The notes under the pieces were generated by a model that was given only the letters and a program-made list of their open reading frames with translations, was not told the DNA's origin and did not search any database. A DNA stretch of 64,000 bases, from contig NC_090952.1 in assembly GCF_040807025.1 (NCBI RefSeq), forward strand, positions 22,875,068-22,939,067. Reading direction: 5' to 3'. Position 1 is the stretch's first letter, and the number at the start of each line of letters is the position of its first letter. Shown here in pieces: positions 13,418 through 25,470 of the stretch. Position numbers and translations under genes: made by a program. Source of the DNA: Struthio camelus. Its lineage: Eukaryota; Chordata; Aves; Struthioniformes; Struthionidae.

Positions 13418-16400
13418 ACTACCACTTCTTAGTGCCAAAAAAAGAGGAAAAAAAAATCACCTGTAAAGAATTAGGTAACAGAGTGTGAAAGGTCTCTGCC
13501 ATTCAGGAAATACTTCCCGCTGGATTTAATTACAGATTGCAACTAAACTCCCCCCCCCACCTTTTTTGAACTTCAGACATACAATAACATGACATTTATT
13601 GAAAGTGCTAGCATTTCGGCGGTGGTGATAGTAAAAAGCCAGGAGAACCACGTTGTTTACAATCAACTTTTGAAATATAGTTTATACCCCAGATTAATGA
13701 GAGTTTTATGGAGCAAGCACATTTTTATCAGTCTGCGTTACGACGCAGCAATTACTCAAAGAAGAGCATTTACGGTGTGCAGAAAGCAGCGGTAGAGACC
13801 TGCTCCGGTCCAAACGCCGCGCTCGCAGCAACGCCCCGCGAGCTCTCCCGCGCCACGTCCTCGGGGCGCTCTGCGTTTTACAGCGCACATAAACCAGTCA
13901 CGCTCTTTCCCCGCTCCCCGCTTAGCCACTCGCACAGATATTGGCTTCATAAAGTTCCTCGCACATTTGGTCTAAATTGGGCATTTTCCTGCAGCATCGC
14001 AGCTAAGATGAGCGGTCCTGATACAACAGTATTAAATGTCAAACGAGCAAAAAACAACGTGCAAAGCCAACGCAACTCTGCATTTAATTTAGACAGTGTC
14101 AAAGCAAGAAGCAGAATGGAATGGCTTTTTTTTTTTTCTTTGTACATTTTTATAAAACCATTGAATCCAGCTCATACTTCAGGCTCTCGTCCTAACTACC
14201 TGGCTAGTACCCTTTTCTTCACTTATTCTACCTCAATATTAGGTTGACTGGTGTTAAGCACAACAACACAACGATATCTGCCTACATTTGAGTCTCTGAT
14301 TATATGTGGCAACATTAAAACTGTTCCTCTGCTGTGTATTTCATTTGCCCACTTCGGAACGAGACATCGGTATTTTATTTCTAAACATGTTGATTAAATT
14401 GCAACTCTGCTTCGGCAGCCAGAAACGTAGAAGATTTCCTCTCTGCGTAGGTAATGAGGCATCCAGCTCACTGGAATTCATTTAAAAATTTGTATCCCAT
14501 CATAATTATCTCCAGTCGCTGGGTCTAGTAAAACAATTTGTTATAAATCAAATACTGTATGTACGGATACATTGAACTGGTATCAAGCGTGTCGCTTAAA
14601 CTCACGAAAGCAAATAAAAGGCAGACCCCGGACAAAAATCTTTTCCACCGAAGGTGTATCCTGTTGGTGCTACAGTGTGATTTACAGGATCTGCCGACAT
14701 TTAGGAGTCTCTGGCTTGACTTTTTTTGGCTTTTATGAGCTCAAGAACAGCAGCAGGGTCATTTGAGAGATTAAATTTCTTTTCTGTGCTAACATTAGGC
14801 AGACAGAGGGAGGCACAGCAAGTAAGTGCTATGCTGCGTCCTGAAAATTAAAATACAGCTGGATTACTGCTCTAATGATGTGCTTCCCAGATCTTAAAAG
14901 GCTCACAGCCTCCCAACGTGCAACCGTGGGCGCGGAGAGCTTGTACTTTCCGCAGTTAACCAAAAAGGGAGTTGGAAACTGTTTGCTTGCAGCGCGGCTT
15001 TTTGCTGGCTGGTTTGCTTTACAACCAAACAAAAACCGCTCTCGTTCGTGCAGAGCATGCTAGAAATCACCAGTAAATTCATCCGCAGATATCCGTCTGG
15101 GACGGAGCTGAATTCAGTGAATTTGCAGTTAGAGGAAAGTAGGAAGACGACCGATTTCTCCCCTCCTCGTTGCTACAAGCGTATGGAAATACAACTCACG
15201 ATGAAGCGCAGAAGCCGAAGCGCTAGCGCAGGTCCCCTCTGTACGTACAACGTACGCGCCTGTGGGAGAAGGAAAAAATAACGTCTGGGGACGTTTGTAG
15301 TCACCCGTTGTCAAACACTTTTATGTTCCCTAGGTTATAAAAGTAAATCAAGGGAGAAAACCTGATTTCAGATTCTGCCTGCGCATTTTATACACACGCA
15401 CTTCCAATTAATCTGAGCTGCACAAGAGTGAAAGAGGTAATGTTTACCTCTGGGGCTGTGAAACCAAGAAGGAAAAATCTTATTTTGAATTTAAGGCATG
15501 ATACACAGGCAAAACTGAGAACGTTTGTCTTTTTTTTCTCCCCTCCTCTCTCTCTCTCGCCCTGGAAAAAATTAATATTTGCAAATTGCAAAACATACTA
15601 AGGATAAAATGCTATTCATCACAGAAACGGAGTTTAATAAACCAGCTTCCAGCAAGATAGTGATTAAAGTTGTTCATGTGCACATTTCAATGGGTTTTGA
15701 GAGTTTCTTTACTTTTACTTTTTTGAACTGGTTTAATAAACTATGGCAAACCTTTAAATCCTTATAGGGGCAGTACAGCAGAGATTTACAATTAGCCAAA
15801 CAGAGCAGCAGAAAGCACATACACAATATTTTAGTGCAACCAATATGAGGATCTAAAAAAAAGTTATCAAAAGAATAGCTTAAATCTAACACTTTTTAGT
15901 GATCATTTTTCAGAGTAAACTGCAGAAATAGAGGGAACAGTTTAAATACCATAAACTATTTTGAACAAGTTAGGTGGAAAAGCTAAATTAGAAAAATATA
16001 CTAATAACAGGCTCAGAATATGGAATAAGTTAAAACCGTAACGAAACTGGAAGAGGAAAATTAACTATTCAGCATATCCCTTTTTCAGCTAAATTACTCA
16101 GCATAGTTTAGGGTATTTCGAGTCTCTCCTCCTCCTCCTCCCACACTTTCTCCTAAAGCACCAGTAACCAAAACAGCAACCACTTTTCATTTCTCGTGAG
16201 GCAGCTGAGGGGATCAAAATGCCATTTTTTAAATCACGAAACAAAATGGGTCAGCGCACAACAGTTTCCGAAGATGTTATTAATTAATGGTGGGCGCACG
16301 ATTAGAAAACTGTATTCTTTTGCAGGCAAATCACAAGATATCAAAGTGGTAGCCCCTCTTTTAAATATAAAATCAGCTATATTTAGAAAATAAATGTCTC

Positions 16401-18179
16401 AACTGTGCATGAGTAGTTCTAATCAGATAACTTGTGTATTTAACATTACTGCTGAAATCTAAAATAGGCTCGCAGAATTTTTTTTTTTAAATTGAGTTCT
16501 GTGGAAAATACAAACTAATTAGCTACATGCATCAACATTATTAACGTAACCTTAGTTAGTCAGTCGCCTAGCTTTACATAATATATGATCCAATAAATAA
16601 GGATTTCACAACAAACCTAAAAATAAGGCTTAGGTCTCAGTACAAATTGAAGAATAAAACATAATATTTAGTGCTTGAAAACACATCTTTCATTTTAAAA
16701 TTCTAATTTAAAATCCAATAAAGGTGCTAGCATAAAATAGGGAAAACAAACTTACTCCAATTTGGTGTGAAAAATAATTGAATCTGACAATTTTATGAAA
16801 GGATTATGCACTAGCACAGCTACAAAGGCAGAAATAAAAATTAGCGATTACAAAACAGCTATAATCATCTGACTCGTGTTTAACATGTTGGGCTCTTGTG
16901 AAAAATCGAGATTATAAACATACATGCGCGCCATAAAATCTCGCTTAGTCAAGAGCAGGAAAAACCCGACAACAATCGAGAAGACAATTGCCCCGCACAC
17001 TTCCTATGTCACATTAATTCACACCAAGAACGCTTTTAACCCAATCCGTCTAGAGCACGGGGACTGCAAACGAATGAAATATATGTTTGTCCTGCTCTTT
17101 CTTTCTCCTCTTACGGCGAGGTAAGAGCAAATACGTGGACGGCGTGTTATTCGCAGGGCAGAATTTCTTCCACTGTCTGTGCCTCATCCTAACCACGACG
17201 CCCGGCTGCACAAACTATAAATTAGCCTAATTGTAATAAACGCTGCCTTCGCGGACGGGGAGCGTGGGCTCGCGTTGCCCACACCTGCGCACCCAATTCC
17301 ATAACGCTTCCAGCTAAGGGAACAATCCTGTTACACCGAATAAGTGGTGAAATTAAGCCAGAAAGAAGCAAAACACTGGCATCTGAAAGTGGTGGCAGAG
17401 GCGAGCCTTGAATAATGCACAAAAGGCAGATAATGCTTTTAAGATGTATATAATTAAATTAGATTGCTTTTCCCTAAAGCGTTGCCACTGAGTTAAGAAA
17501 GCAACCCAAGGGTACATCTGAAAACTCACCAAGTCTTAAAAGATTAACAAACAAAGGTTAGCAAGAAAAGACAAAAAGAAACCCAGAAAGCAATAACCTT
17601 ATTGAACCAAAGCGTTATGCTGGCAAGGTGCAAATACTGGAAATTTGCATCAACTCTGCGGAGAATTTTGGTTTGTTTTTATTTAGTACACACAAGGCAA
17701 AACAAGACTACAGTAGAAACTGTTCCATTTTAAATAGGTAAACCACCAAAAACAGCATCACTTTTTTTTTTTTTAATACCTTGGTGCCCCCTTTTGGTCT
17801 ACACAGTTCAAGGCATTTCCCCACTTAAAAAAATAATCATAAAATACAGTAACTTCTCACTGGTGAAGCCTCAGTTGCGAGTCTTGCGGCCACCCCGCCT
17901 ATTGTGACGGTCCACTATCGCCCGTTACCAATTTATCACGTGTGAACGCACAAAAAATCAGCAGCGGAGGTCAAAGGAAGCACTGAACGTCTATTAGAAA
18001 AACTGCCTCGGTCCAGATTTCTGCTTTATAGAGTTATCTGGATATCTTAGATGGTTAAAAAGAAATAAATAAAATAAAATACCCGCTCATTACCTTTGCT
18101 ACAGTACACTCAATGGGGCAAGGCTAAGGCTTGTGTTCGGATGAGAACTTGGCCTTGCTACGTGTGGGCGTGCAACTTT
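13418..18179. other. Long AT-rich non-coding stretch
   Basis: There are no exons. A small CpG rise at 13790-13890 interrupts otherwise AT-rich DNA. Homeodomain-type TAAT/ATTA cores are frequent, especially at 16400-16860. The texture fits conserved developmental enhancer DNA, but only alignment with other species could show that. Confidence 0.4.
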
Positions 18180-19050
18180 GAGGAGAAGGCTCCCGAGTTA
18201 GCAGGAGCCTTTGCTCAGGTCCCCGCTTTCGCGGCGGACAGCGTGCCGACAGCCTCGCTGCGGCGCGCGCACCGCAACCCCGCCAGCTGCGCTCAGCAGA
18301 GCAAAGTTTGGCTTGTATTAATTAGACAAAAATAATAATTAAAAAAAAAAAAAAGAGGGAGAGAGAAATCTCTTCCTGACGACTTTCATATTGCAGCAGC
18401 AGTAATTATGCCACAGAAACAAGATCTTTCCACGTTCAACATCACTGTGTGAAGACGAGCTTATTTCCAGCAGGGATATTGAGTCCTGCCATCTGAAGGG
18501 CCAATCAAGTGTGAAGTACAGTATAGTTTTAGACTCAATTGAAAGGAAAAAGCTTGACTACTAGTTCATAGCATGACAACTTTCATGGATTAGCTCAGAC
18601 CCTATTCTACTCCTTGAAAGGGTATCACAGCATGAAGACAGTTTTCAATGCACTAAACTTTAATAGCTGAGTGGGGGAGCCAAAGCTTCCTTTTGGTCTC
18701 TATAGAAACAGTATAGCCAAAATTTGAGGCAAAATTAAGATTCTTGGGTTTCAGTCCTGTATTTGCCCTCCGAGATCCCTATTCACAAAGAGCCTTCAGA
18801 CTTTATATACATATATAATTATACAGATAATTACATATGTGCTTGTGCGTGCCACTTTCGCACTGTAAGATGAGGCGAGCTAAGCCCGATTAACTAATTC
18901 CCCAGCGCCCCACCACTGCTTCCCGTTTCCTCCCAGAGCCCCGGAAGGAGCGCGGGGCGCGCAGAGCCCGGAGGCGCCCGAAAAAAAAGCAAAAGCCGCG
19001 CCGGCGCGGACGCCCAGCGCGCCCCCGGCCCCCCAAAGCCCTCACCCCCC

Positions 19051-19410
19051 TTAGACCCTCATGCTCGCAGCCCGCTCCGGAAAGAGAGCCCGAGGTTTTA
19101 GTGGCCCCGTTCGCAGCTCAGCAGGGAAACGGCGTTTAGCCTGTTGACGGCCCCCTGACCTATTACGGACCCCGAGCCGTTCCCCTGCCTCAGGACGCGA
19201 TGCAAACGTAACCTGGGAAAGCACTGGAAAAGGCACAGCAGCGCTGGAGCCATCCTTCAGCAGCTGCCCGGTTGCTTTCGAAGCACTCTGTGCTCTTTCA
19301 TTACGAAACCCAGCCCGGAGAAGGGGGCTAAACGCAGAGCCACGGGCAGTTCTGCCCCCGTGCCACCGCTCCAGCCCGCGGGGACGGCGCAGGAGAGCTG
19401 CTGCGAGCAT
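19051..19410 (-). other. Candidate first exon with mitochondrial-type leader (CLYBL?)
   Basis: On the minus strand an ATG at 19408-19410 in a CpG-rich patch opens a frame starting MLAAALLRRPRGLERW. This has the look of a mitochondrial import leader: Leu/Ala/Arg-rich and free of acidic residues until position 14. CLYBL (citramalyl-CoA lyase, mitochondrial) begins with a similar Leu-Arg-Arg-Ala-Arg-Gly leader in mammals. By conserved order it should start on this strand some tens of kilobases from the TM9SF2 3' end. A CRE-like TGACGTAG (minus) sits at 19436-19443, about 26 bp before the ATG, as in many CpG promoters. Against it, no strong GT donor is obvious and the leader similarity is short. 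A rival leader-like frame lies at 54189-54191. Very tentative. Confidence 0.22.
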
Positions 19411-19435
19411 CGCGGCCGCGAGACCCGAGATCAGG

Positions 19436-19443
19436 CTACGTCA
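19436..19443 (-). promoter_or_regulatory. CRE/ATF-like site
   Basis: TGACGTAG on the minus strand lies inside a CpG-rich patch just upstream of the candidate ATG at 19410. CREB/ATF sites of this type are common close to CpG-island transcription starts. Taken alone the match is weak. Confidence 0.3.
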
Positions 19444-20540
19444 CGCTCCGCGTACATACGGCTCTCGGGAACTAAGGAAACACTGCAAGCTGCTATGCAG
19501 CATTAAATCTATTTCTTGTTTCACACTTGACCGTGCATGGTTAAAGCGTTAGTTAACGACGGTTCCCGGTCGACATTACTCCTGTGTCCCCCCACGCACA
19601 GAAACACGCAGTTTGCTCTTCCCACCTCCTGCGCTTCCTCTCTTCGCAACCTTTTAACCTGCCCTCTGGTTTCTATAGCTTAACAAAAATAACACGTGGA
19701 CAGGCAAAACATCCTGCAACATTCATAACAAGGCACAGAGAGGGAGGGAGGGAGGAAGCTCCTGCAAGACAGCAAACAAGGCACAGGACCTGCACCGCGC
19801 CGGCGCTCGCTCAGCCTTGCCCGGCCGCAGAAGCGCCCGGCTCCGCAGGGCCCTTCGCCCCCCAGCAAGCAGCCCAGAGGGGTATTACCTTCACGCGCCC
19901 ACGCCACGCTTTCCGCACGCTCTGTCCCGTGCACGTTTTGACACCTGCGTCGGGGCTGCTGCGAGGGCGATCTGGCTCCCTCGGCAAACTTGGCCGGGCC
20001 GCAGATGCCGTCCCCCCCCACCCCTCCCCTCCCCGCACCGCCGGGATGTATGGGTGCCTCCTATGGAGAGTCTACATTTCACTATAATGCTCCGACCCTC
20101 CCTTTGTGGAGCACTAATCCTGATTCACCAGAGCCAGAAGTTCTCCTTACATGGCCACAGAAGCTATTTTTGCCCCCCTCCTTTTTGGTTTTGAAGTTAA
20201 TCCAGCTCCGGGCAGGGTCGTGCTGCAGCGTCCCCTTAATCGTCGGCGTGAAGCCCTGCGCAGGCAGCGCTGCTCCGGGGGACGTGCTGCACAGGCAGGG
20301 CCGGCCCGGGGGGTGCGGAGCTGCTCAGCGCTTCCCCTGCCAGGTCCCCGCCAGCCTTACGCATCCGGGCTGGATGCCAGCAGCACCCGCGCACGGAGGT
20401 GCCAGCCGAGGGGGTGAGCCCGCAGGAGCGGCACCAGCCCAAGACCACCTCCCGCGAGGCAGCGACCGGCCGTGGCGACAACCCCTTCGCTGCAGGGGTT
20501 GCAACCGTTTGCACGTGGAGGGATTATATTGGTCTCCTCT

Positions 20541-23500
20541 CTGAAGCTCCCTGGTGCCCTGTCTCCATGGCCTGAGAAGGTAAGGGACCGTAGTGGTCCC
20601 AACAACCCCATGCATCACCCTCCCGGCCTTACCCCACCACCATCCCGGCAAGATTCAAGGCATTCCCCACTGCCCGGAGGGAGAGGGAGGTCCCACAGAG
20701 CCAGTTCTTGCTCAGATGAGCAACCTCCGCTGTGTGCCCTTGCTAAAGAGATTCTGCAAAGCCAGAATTTGAATGAAAAGTGCTCCCACTCGTGCAGGAA
20801 AATGGCATGTCATCTTGCTGACTCAGCGTGGTTCACAATTGCCATATGCTCTTTCTTTTTTGTCTCCCTCCTGGAGAGGGTCACGAAGTCCTGGAACTGG
20901 CAGGGCTTGGCGAGGTGGCTCCACCACCCTCACGGCACGCACTTTCAGAAGAGATGCAAAGAGCTGTCTGATGCAAAGCACCCCCTTCCTTCAGGAGCCT
21001 CTGTCTGGCTGTTACTGGAAGAAAAGTGAGGTCCTAGGGCCACAAAGAGCTGCCAAAATCAGTAGGCGCCTTAATGGCCTTATTAAACCTGAGTCATAAC
21101 CACCCTCCCTTAGAGCAAACCCCTACGCATAAATCCTTTCACAAGTCTAGCGCATGGGTCTGATTTTCTGAATATCATGTCTACATGCTCCAGAAAGAGC
21201 CGACGGGCATCTCACAGATGGACAAACACCAGCACATACAGAAGGAGAGTGAACACACCATCACAGTGTCATAGGCAAACTACCTTTTCCCACCTGGAAA
21301 AGGTGCTTTTAGACCAGCCTGGCCTCCTCAGATACTTGCAATACAAAAAGGCTATTGCAGGGCTGGGCAAGAGCTCGGCAGCTGGCACGGGCAGGAGGGG
21401 AAGGCGCTTTGCCCCACTCCTGGCACACTTTGGCACCAGGCCACGGCCTCTGTGGACATCTGCCAGCTGGAGGAGTCTGGGCCAGCGGCAACGCATGGGG
21501 GAGAACCTGGCCTTGAAAATCAGGGCCTTTTTTTTGTCCCTCGGAAAAGGAAATGAAACCCATGTTGTGCCAGCATCAGCAAGATCGCCCTGGATGCTCA
21601 GACCCTCTCGTGATTAGGACTGCAAGCAGAAATTAGAGAGACATGCTCACAGTTAAACACTATTTCCTCTGTTGGTTAAACACTACCTACTTCTCTCTCC
21701 ACTAGATACAACATCTCCAAAGCTCCAGTGTCTAACAATAACCCTGAATTGATACTTTTTCCTTTGTGCAGCGCTGAGCTACGGAGTGAAACAATTTGCA
21801 GTTTAAACGATTTCCTTTCAACAGGTTTGCGAAAGCCACAGGATACAGTTGAGTAATTACACATACTGGACAGGTCCTGTGCCCTGTACGAGTCTGTGAC
21901 CATTCACTGAGCAACCTAATATTGTTCCAAACCTTGCCTCAGACCCAGCACCTGCAAATTTCATGGGAGGTTTGCACTTGGGCTCAGAGGAAACACGTTC
22001 AGATCCCAAATAATTAACGAGAGGATGAGGCTAGAAAGCATCATTCATCCAGCGAGTGCGTTTGCGAAAATCTGTGACACGATTTGCTCAGAAAAGCGAC
22101 CCTGGAAACCCTCCATTATATACTGCTCTTTGTGCCAGACAGACAGTCAGCAAACGCTTTTGTTTGCCAGAAGAAGGCAGTGCCCCTGAGAAACCTCCAT
22201 CGTCCCAACTCACTGAGACCAATCGTTTCGCAAAGGGCAGAAAGTCCAAAATTTGGTCCATCTGCATGCATTGACAGCTCAATTGATCACTGGCTCCTGC
22301 CACCGAGAGTCACATGCATGCAGGCGGACAGATTCAATGGTCCTATTTAAACCTGCTGCTGGAGACCTCAGGCCCTACATGTGTCACCGTGTTAGATGCC
22401 ATTGATGCCGAGGCAAGCTTCTTTGCAGGACGTCAAAGCATAATGGAGCAAACCCCTCATGTGTGAAGAGAAAGCCTTCCTTTTGCACCAAGGAATCCCC
22501 TCTATTCAGCTCGGGAGATTTTTATGTTTGGAGTTGAACCAGACAGACATCAACACGACCAAACTCTACTGCCGCGCAAACCAAACAATGCAGCAATTAG
22601 CCAGGATGTGCTACCGCCTCGCAGCTGCGCTGCCCACGTCCCCATCAGGGACACACACAGAGGAGGACTTGGAGTCTGGTTTGCCTCCTTCCCAAGTGTG
22701 CAGATGAGAAGGACATCACCCTCAGGCTTGTCCTTCCCAGAGCAGAACCAGGTCCTGGTGGGACAGGCTAAACCGAGACGTGCCATCCCCAGTGTCGGGC
22801 TGCATCTGACCACCCCCTGCCCCTGGAAGGTGGCAGTGCCCCCTGTCTCTCTGCTGGGCCAGAGAGACAAGAGGAGACACCAGAAAGTCCAGTGCTGCTG
22901 CTTCACCAGCCTGTTCAGGAAAAGGGAAGAGAGTGCCTGCTCGAGGGGGGACAGCCCCAGGGAGTGCAGCTCCATCCCGCACCCCAGCCCGGCAGCGGGG
23001 CCGCAACTGCCTCTTCCCCAGCCCTGCCAGCTGTAAAAAACCCTGAGCACAGAGCGGCCAATGCTACACAGTTTCTGATCTTGAAACCAATCCTGAACAT
23101 TGCCATCAGAACAGAGAAGAAAGCCTAGGAGCAATTGGACCCGTTGTTTTTGGTTCAGAGCCACCTTTCGTTAGAGCAGACTGAATTTGCATATAAAGCA
23201 TGGCTGCTTCACATCTGGGATTTTCAGATCTCATTGACGAGATCCAAAATGGCCCGTTTGCTGGAAGATGATATAATCCTTGCTGCTCTACAAGATCTGG
23301 AAAGGTAGTGGTGCTGGCCTCCTATGGTGCTGTTTATCCTCCCAGGACTTTGAATCAGCAGCACGGTTGTTTTTATCACACCCCTGCTGGTGGCATCCTT
23401 TTCCCGGGACGGTGGCACCACGGTATCAGCGTTCTGCCTAGAAGCCACGCTCAAAATAAGGTCTCTGCCTCCCTCAGCCTCAAAGCACGCACATTGTGCT

Positions 23501-25410
23501 GAAAAGGAAAGATATGCAGTTATTTGGCTGCCTGTCTGAGAGCGCAAGCAAGCCTTTGATGAGCTGTCACTCACCCCAGACAGCGACGGCGAAGGATTTT
23601 CTGCTTGGAAGCAGGATAGTTCCTCTTCACTGGAGCACAGACAGCAATTAAGTGGCCAGTCACTTGTCCTGGTCTCTAGCCTTCTTGCTGAAAAATTTTC
23701 CCACACAGGAACAGGCCTTTCCCCTTCTCCGAGAGGCCCTGCATGGGGATGGGGATGGCTTGGCACTGCTGATGTGGGACCGATTGGCAGGGACAAGTAG
23801 ACCCCATTGCACCTGACTGATGCCAAGCAGGACGAGGCTCTTCCCTGCTCTCACTGGCTCCTTATCCTGGTGCACTGCCCCGCGTGAGCTGCATTTTGAA
23901 GTACGAAGTCGTACTTCCCCAAGGGCCGTACCCAGGGGAAGCACGGTGCAATCCTTGCTGCAACAGCAGGTTGGTGCCGGGAGTTTCCGCACGTCTTACA
24001 TGGGCTGAGCAGGAGGGAGCCTGAGGATGGAAGCGGAGAGTCTGGATGGCAACTGCTTTCCCAGGCCATGACAACATCACATCAGTACTTTGGAGTTCAG
24101 TCCAAGCATTCAGTTTAAGCAAATTCTCTCAAGTCTTTTTTTTTTTTTTTTAAATCAACATCTTTGTCTCAGGGGAGTTTTTGCAAAACCTAAAGATCGC
24201 TGACATCCCAGTCTCCCAAGTTTATTGGCTACTGCGTACTACTGCTGCAAATTTCTTTCTTTTTTTTCCAAAAAAAAAAAAAAAGAAAAACGGACAAAAG
24301 ACAAAAAGTTCTTATTGCATCTTCAGGTTACAGAATAAGGTCTTTCTCCATCCCTTTGGTCCAAGCCACATTGATCTATCAACTGAAGAATGGCCTCAGA
24401 TGAAGCATCAACCACTCAGTTTCAGTAGACTCAGTTTCCAACCCCTGCTCTGTGTGATCCTGCGAAACGTACCCAGTTTCTGTACTTCGCTTCCCCTTCT
24501 CCGAGCTGGCCAGAGGATGCTTGGCTTCACTCATTCCAGCACTCATATCCACATGTGGTGGCAAACATCAGAAAGCTCTTCAGTATTAAATTCTTGATAA
24601 AATACACCCAACCAACCTGTTCATAACTACCTACATGGATAAATTAACCAATTTAACTCATTTCCCAGGGGGAAAGGCCCATGTCTTCTACCAGTTCACA
24701 AGCTCTGATTGACTCCAGAAAGACTTCAGTGCACAGGAAAAGCTCCAAGACATCAGCCAGCGTGAGCATCAGCACCACGTACCTCCCTGTGGCTCCAGGG
24801 CACGTCACCTGCTGATGCCTTGAGTCCCTGTGCTTTCTTCAAGAAGGGCTGCGTATGAGACATAAAACATTGTGGGGGGTTTCACTCTGTTTCAGTTTCT
24901 TCTCCTTATTCAGCAGTGGACTCCTAAACGGACACTAGTCTGATAATCCTTTTCTTCAAGGTACATTGCCTTTCTTTTCTTTCTGTTCAGTCTGTAGCTT
25001 AGCCTTCCCTCGGGAGGATTCATCTGAAGGGTATCTCATACTTTTTGCTGCCCAATTTTTGCAGCAGCCTGGACATAAACAGTTTGATAAGGCTCTGAAG
25101 GGTTGTCTTTGTTTCCCCCAAAAGGTGCTATTTTGTTCACAAACACTCTGAGGAGTTCGGCAGTCTCTTTTCCTACCACACTCTTTTCATCATTTTAACA
25201 CAAAAGCTAAAGCTTTTGAAATTCCTGTTTCATGCTGGTATGTTGGATACCTGAATTCTTTCCACATTTAAAGCCTGAGTCGGAATGTGAACTTTCCCCA
25301 AAATCTCAAGTTTGCTATTTAAGCAATTTCCCTTGATGCATTATTTAAGCATACATTTTAATTATTAATGTAGACAGTTTAGTGCTGTCATTTAATATCT
25401 GAGCCCAAAA
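20541..25410. other. Non-coding DNA
   Basis: No coding exon was recognised. Frames such as 22550-23164 (minus, 204 aa) and 23224-23826 (minus, 200 aa) lack domains, signal peptides or splice context. There is a T run at 24137-24151. A T-rich/A-rich inverted pair at about 24256-24289 could form a hairpin. Confidence 0.45.
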
Positions 25411-25413
25411 CCA

Positions 25414-25470
25414 CTGGGCTAGATCCTCACCTGCTGCAAACCAGCATTGCTTCCTAGGAGCTCTGCAATA
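25414..25470. repeat. Possible ancient dispersed repeat fragment
   Basis: The stretch around GGGCTAGATCCTCACCTG followed by CTGCAAACCAGCATTGCTTC resembles, from memory, one arm of an old palindromic repeat common in turtles, crocodilians and birds (a GGCCAGATCCTCAGCTGGTG-type core). It is short and diverged, so the call is tentative. Confidence 0.35.

Larger units (their letters stand above)
18180..20540. promoter_or_regulatory. Cluster of CpG-rich patches
   Basis: Dense CpG stretches occur at about 18190-18300, 18890-19070, 19140-19460, 19740-20050 and 20230-20520, separated by ordinary sequence. The patches carry overlapping open frames on both strands with no recognisable domain, as expected from low stop-codon density. 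A promoter is possible, best supported near 19.4 kb on the minus strand. Confidence 0.45.

Noticed and set aside
23185..23198. Octamer ATTTGCAT running into ATATAAAG, like a compact promoter
   Set aside because: The elements overlap rather than being spaced as in real octamer/TATA promoters, and no transcript or sensible ORF follows at the expected distance.
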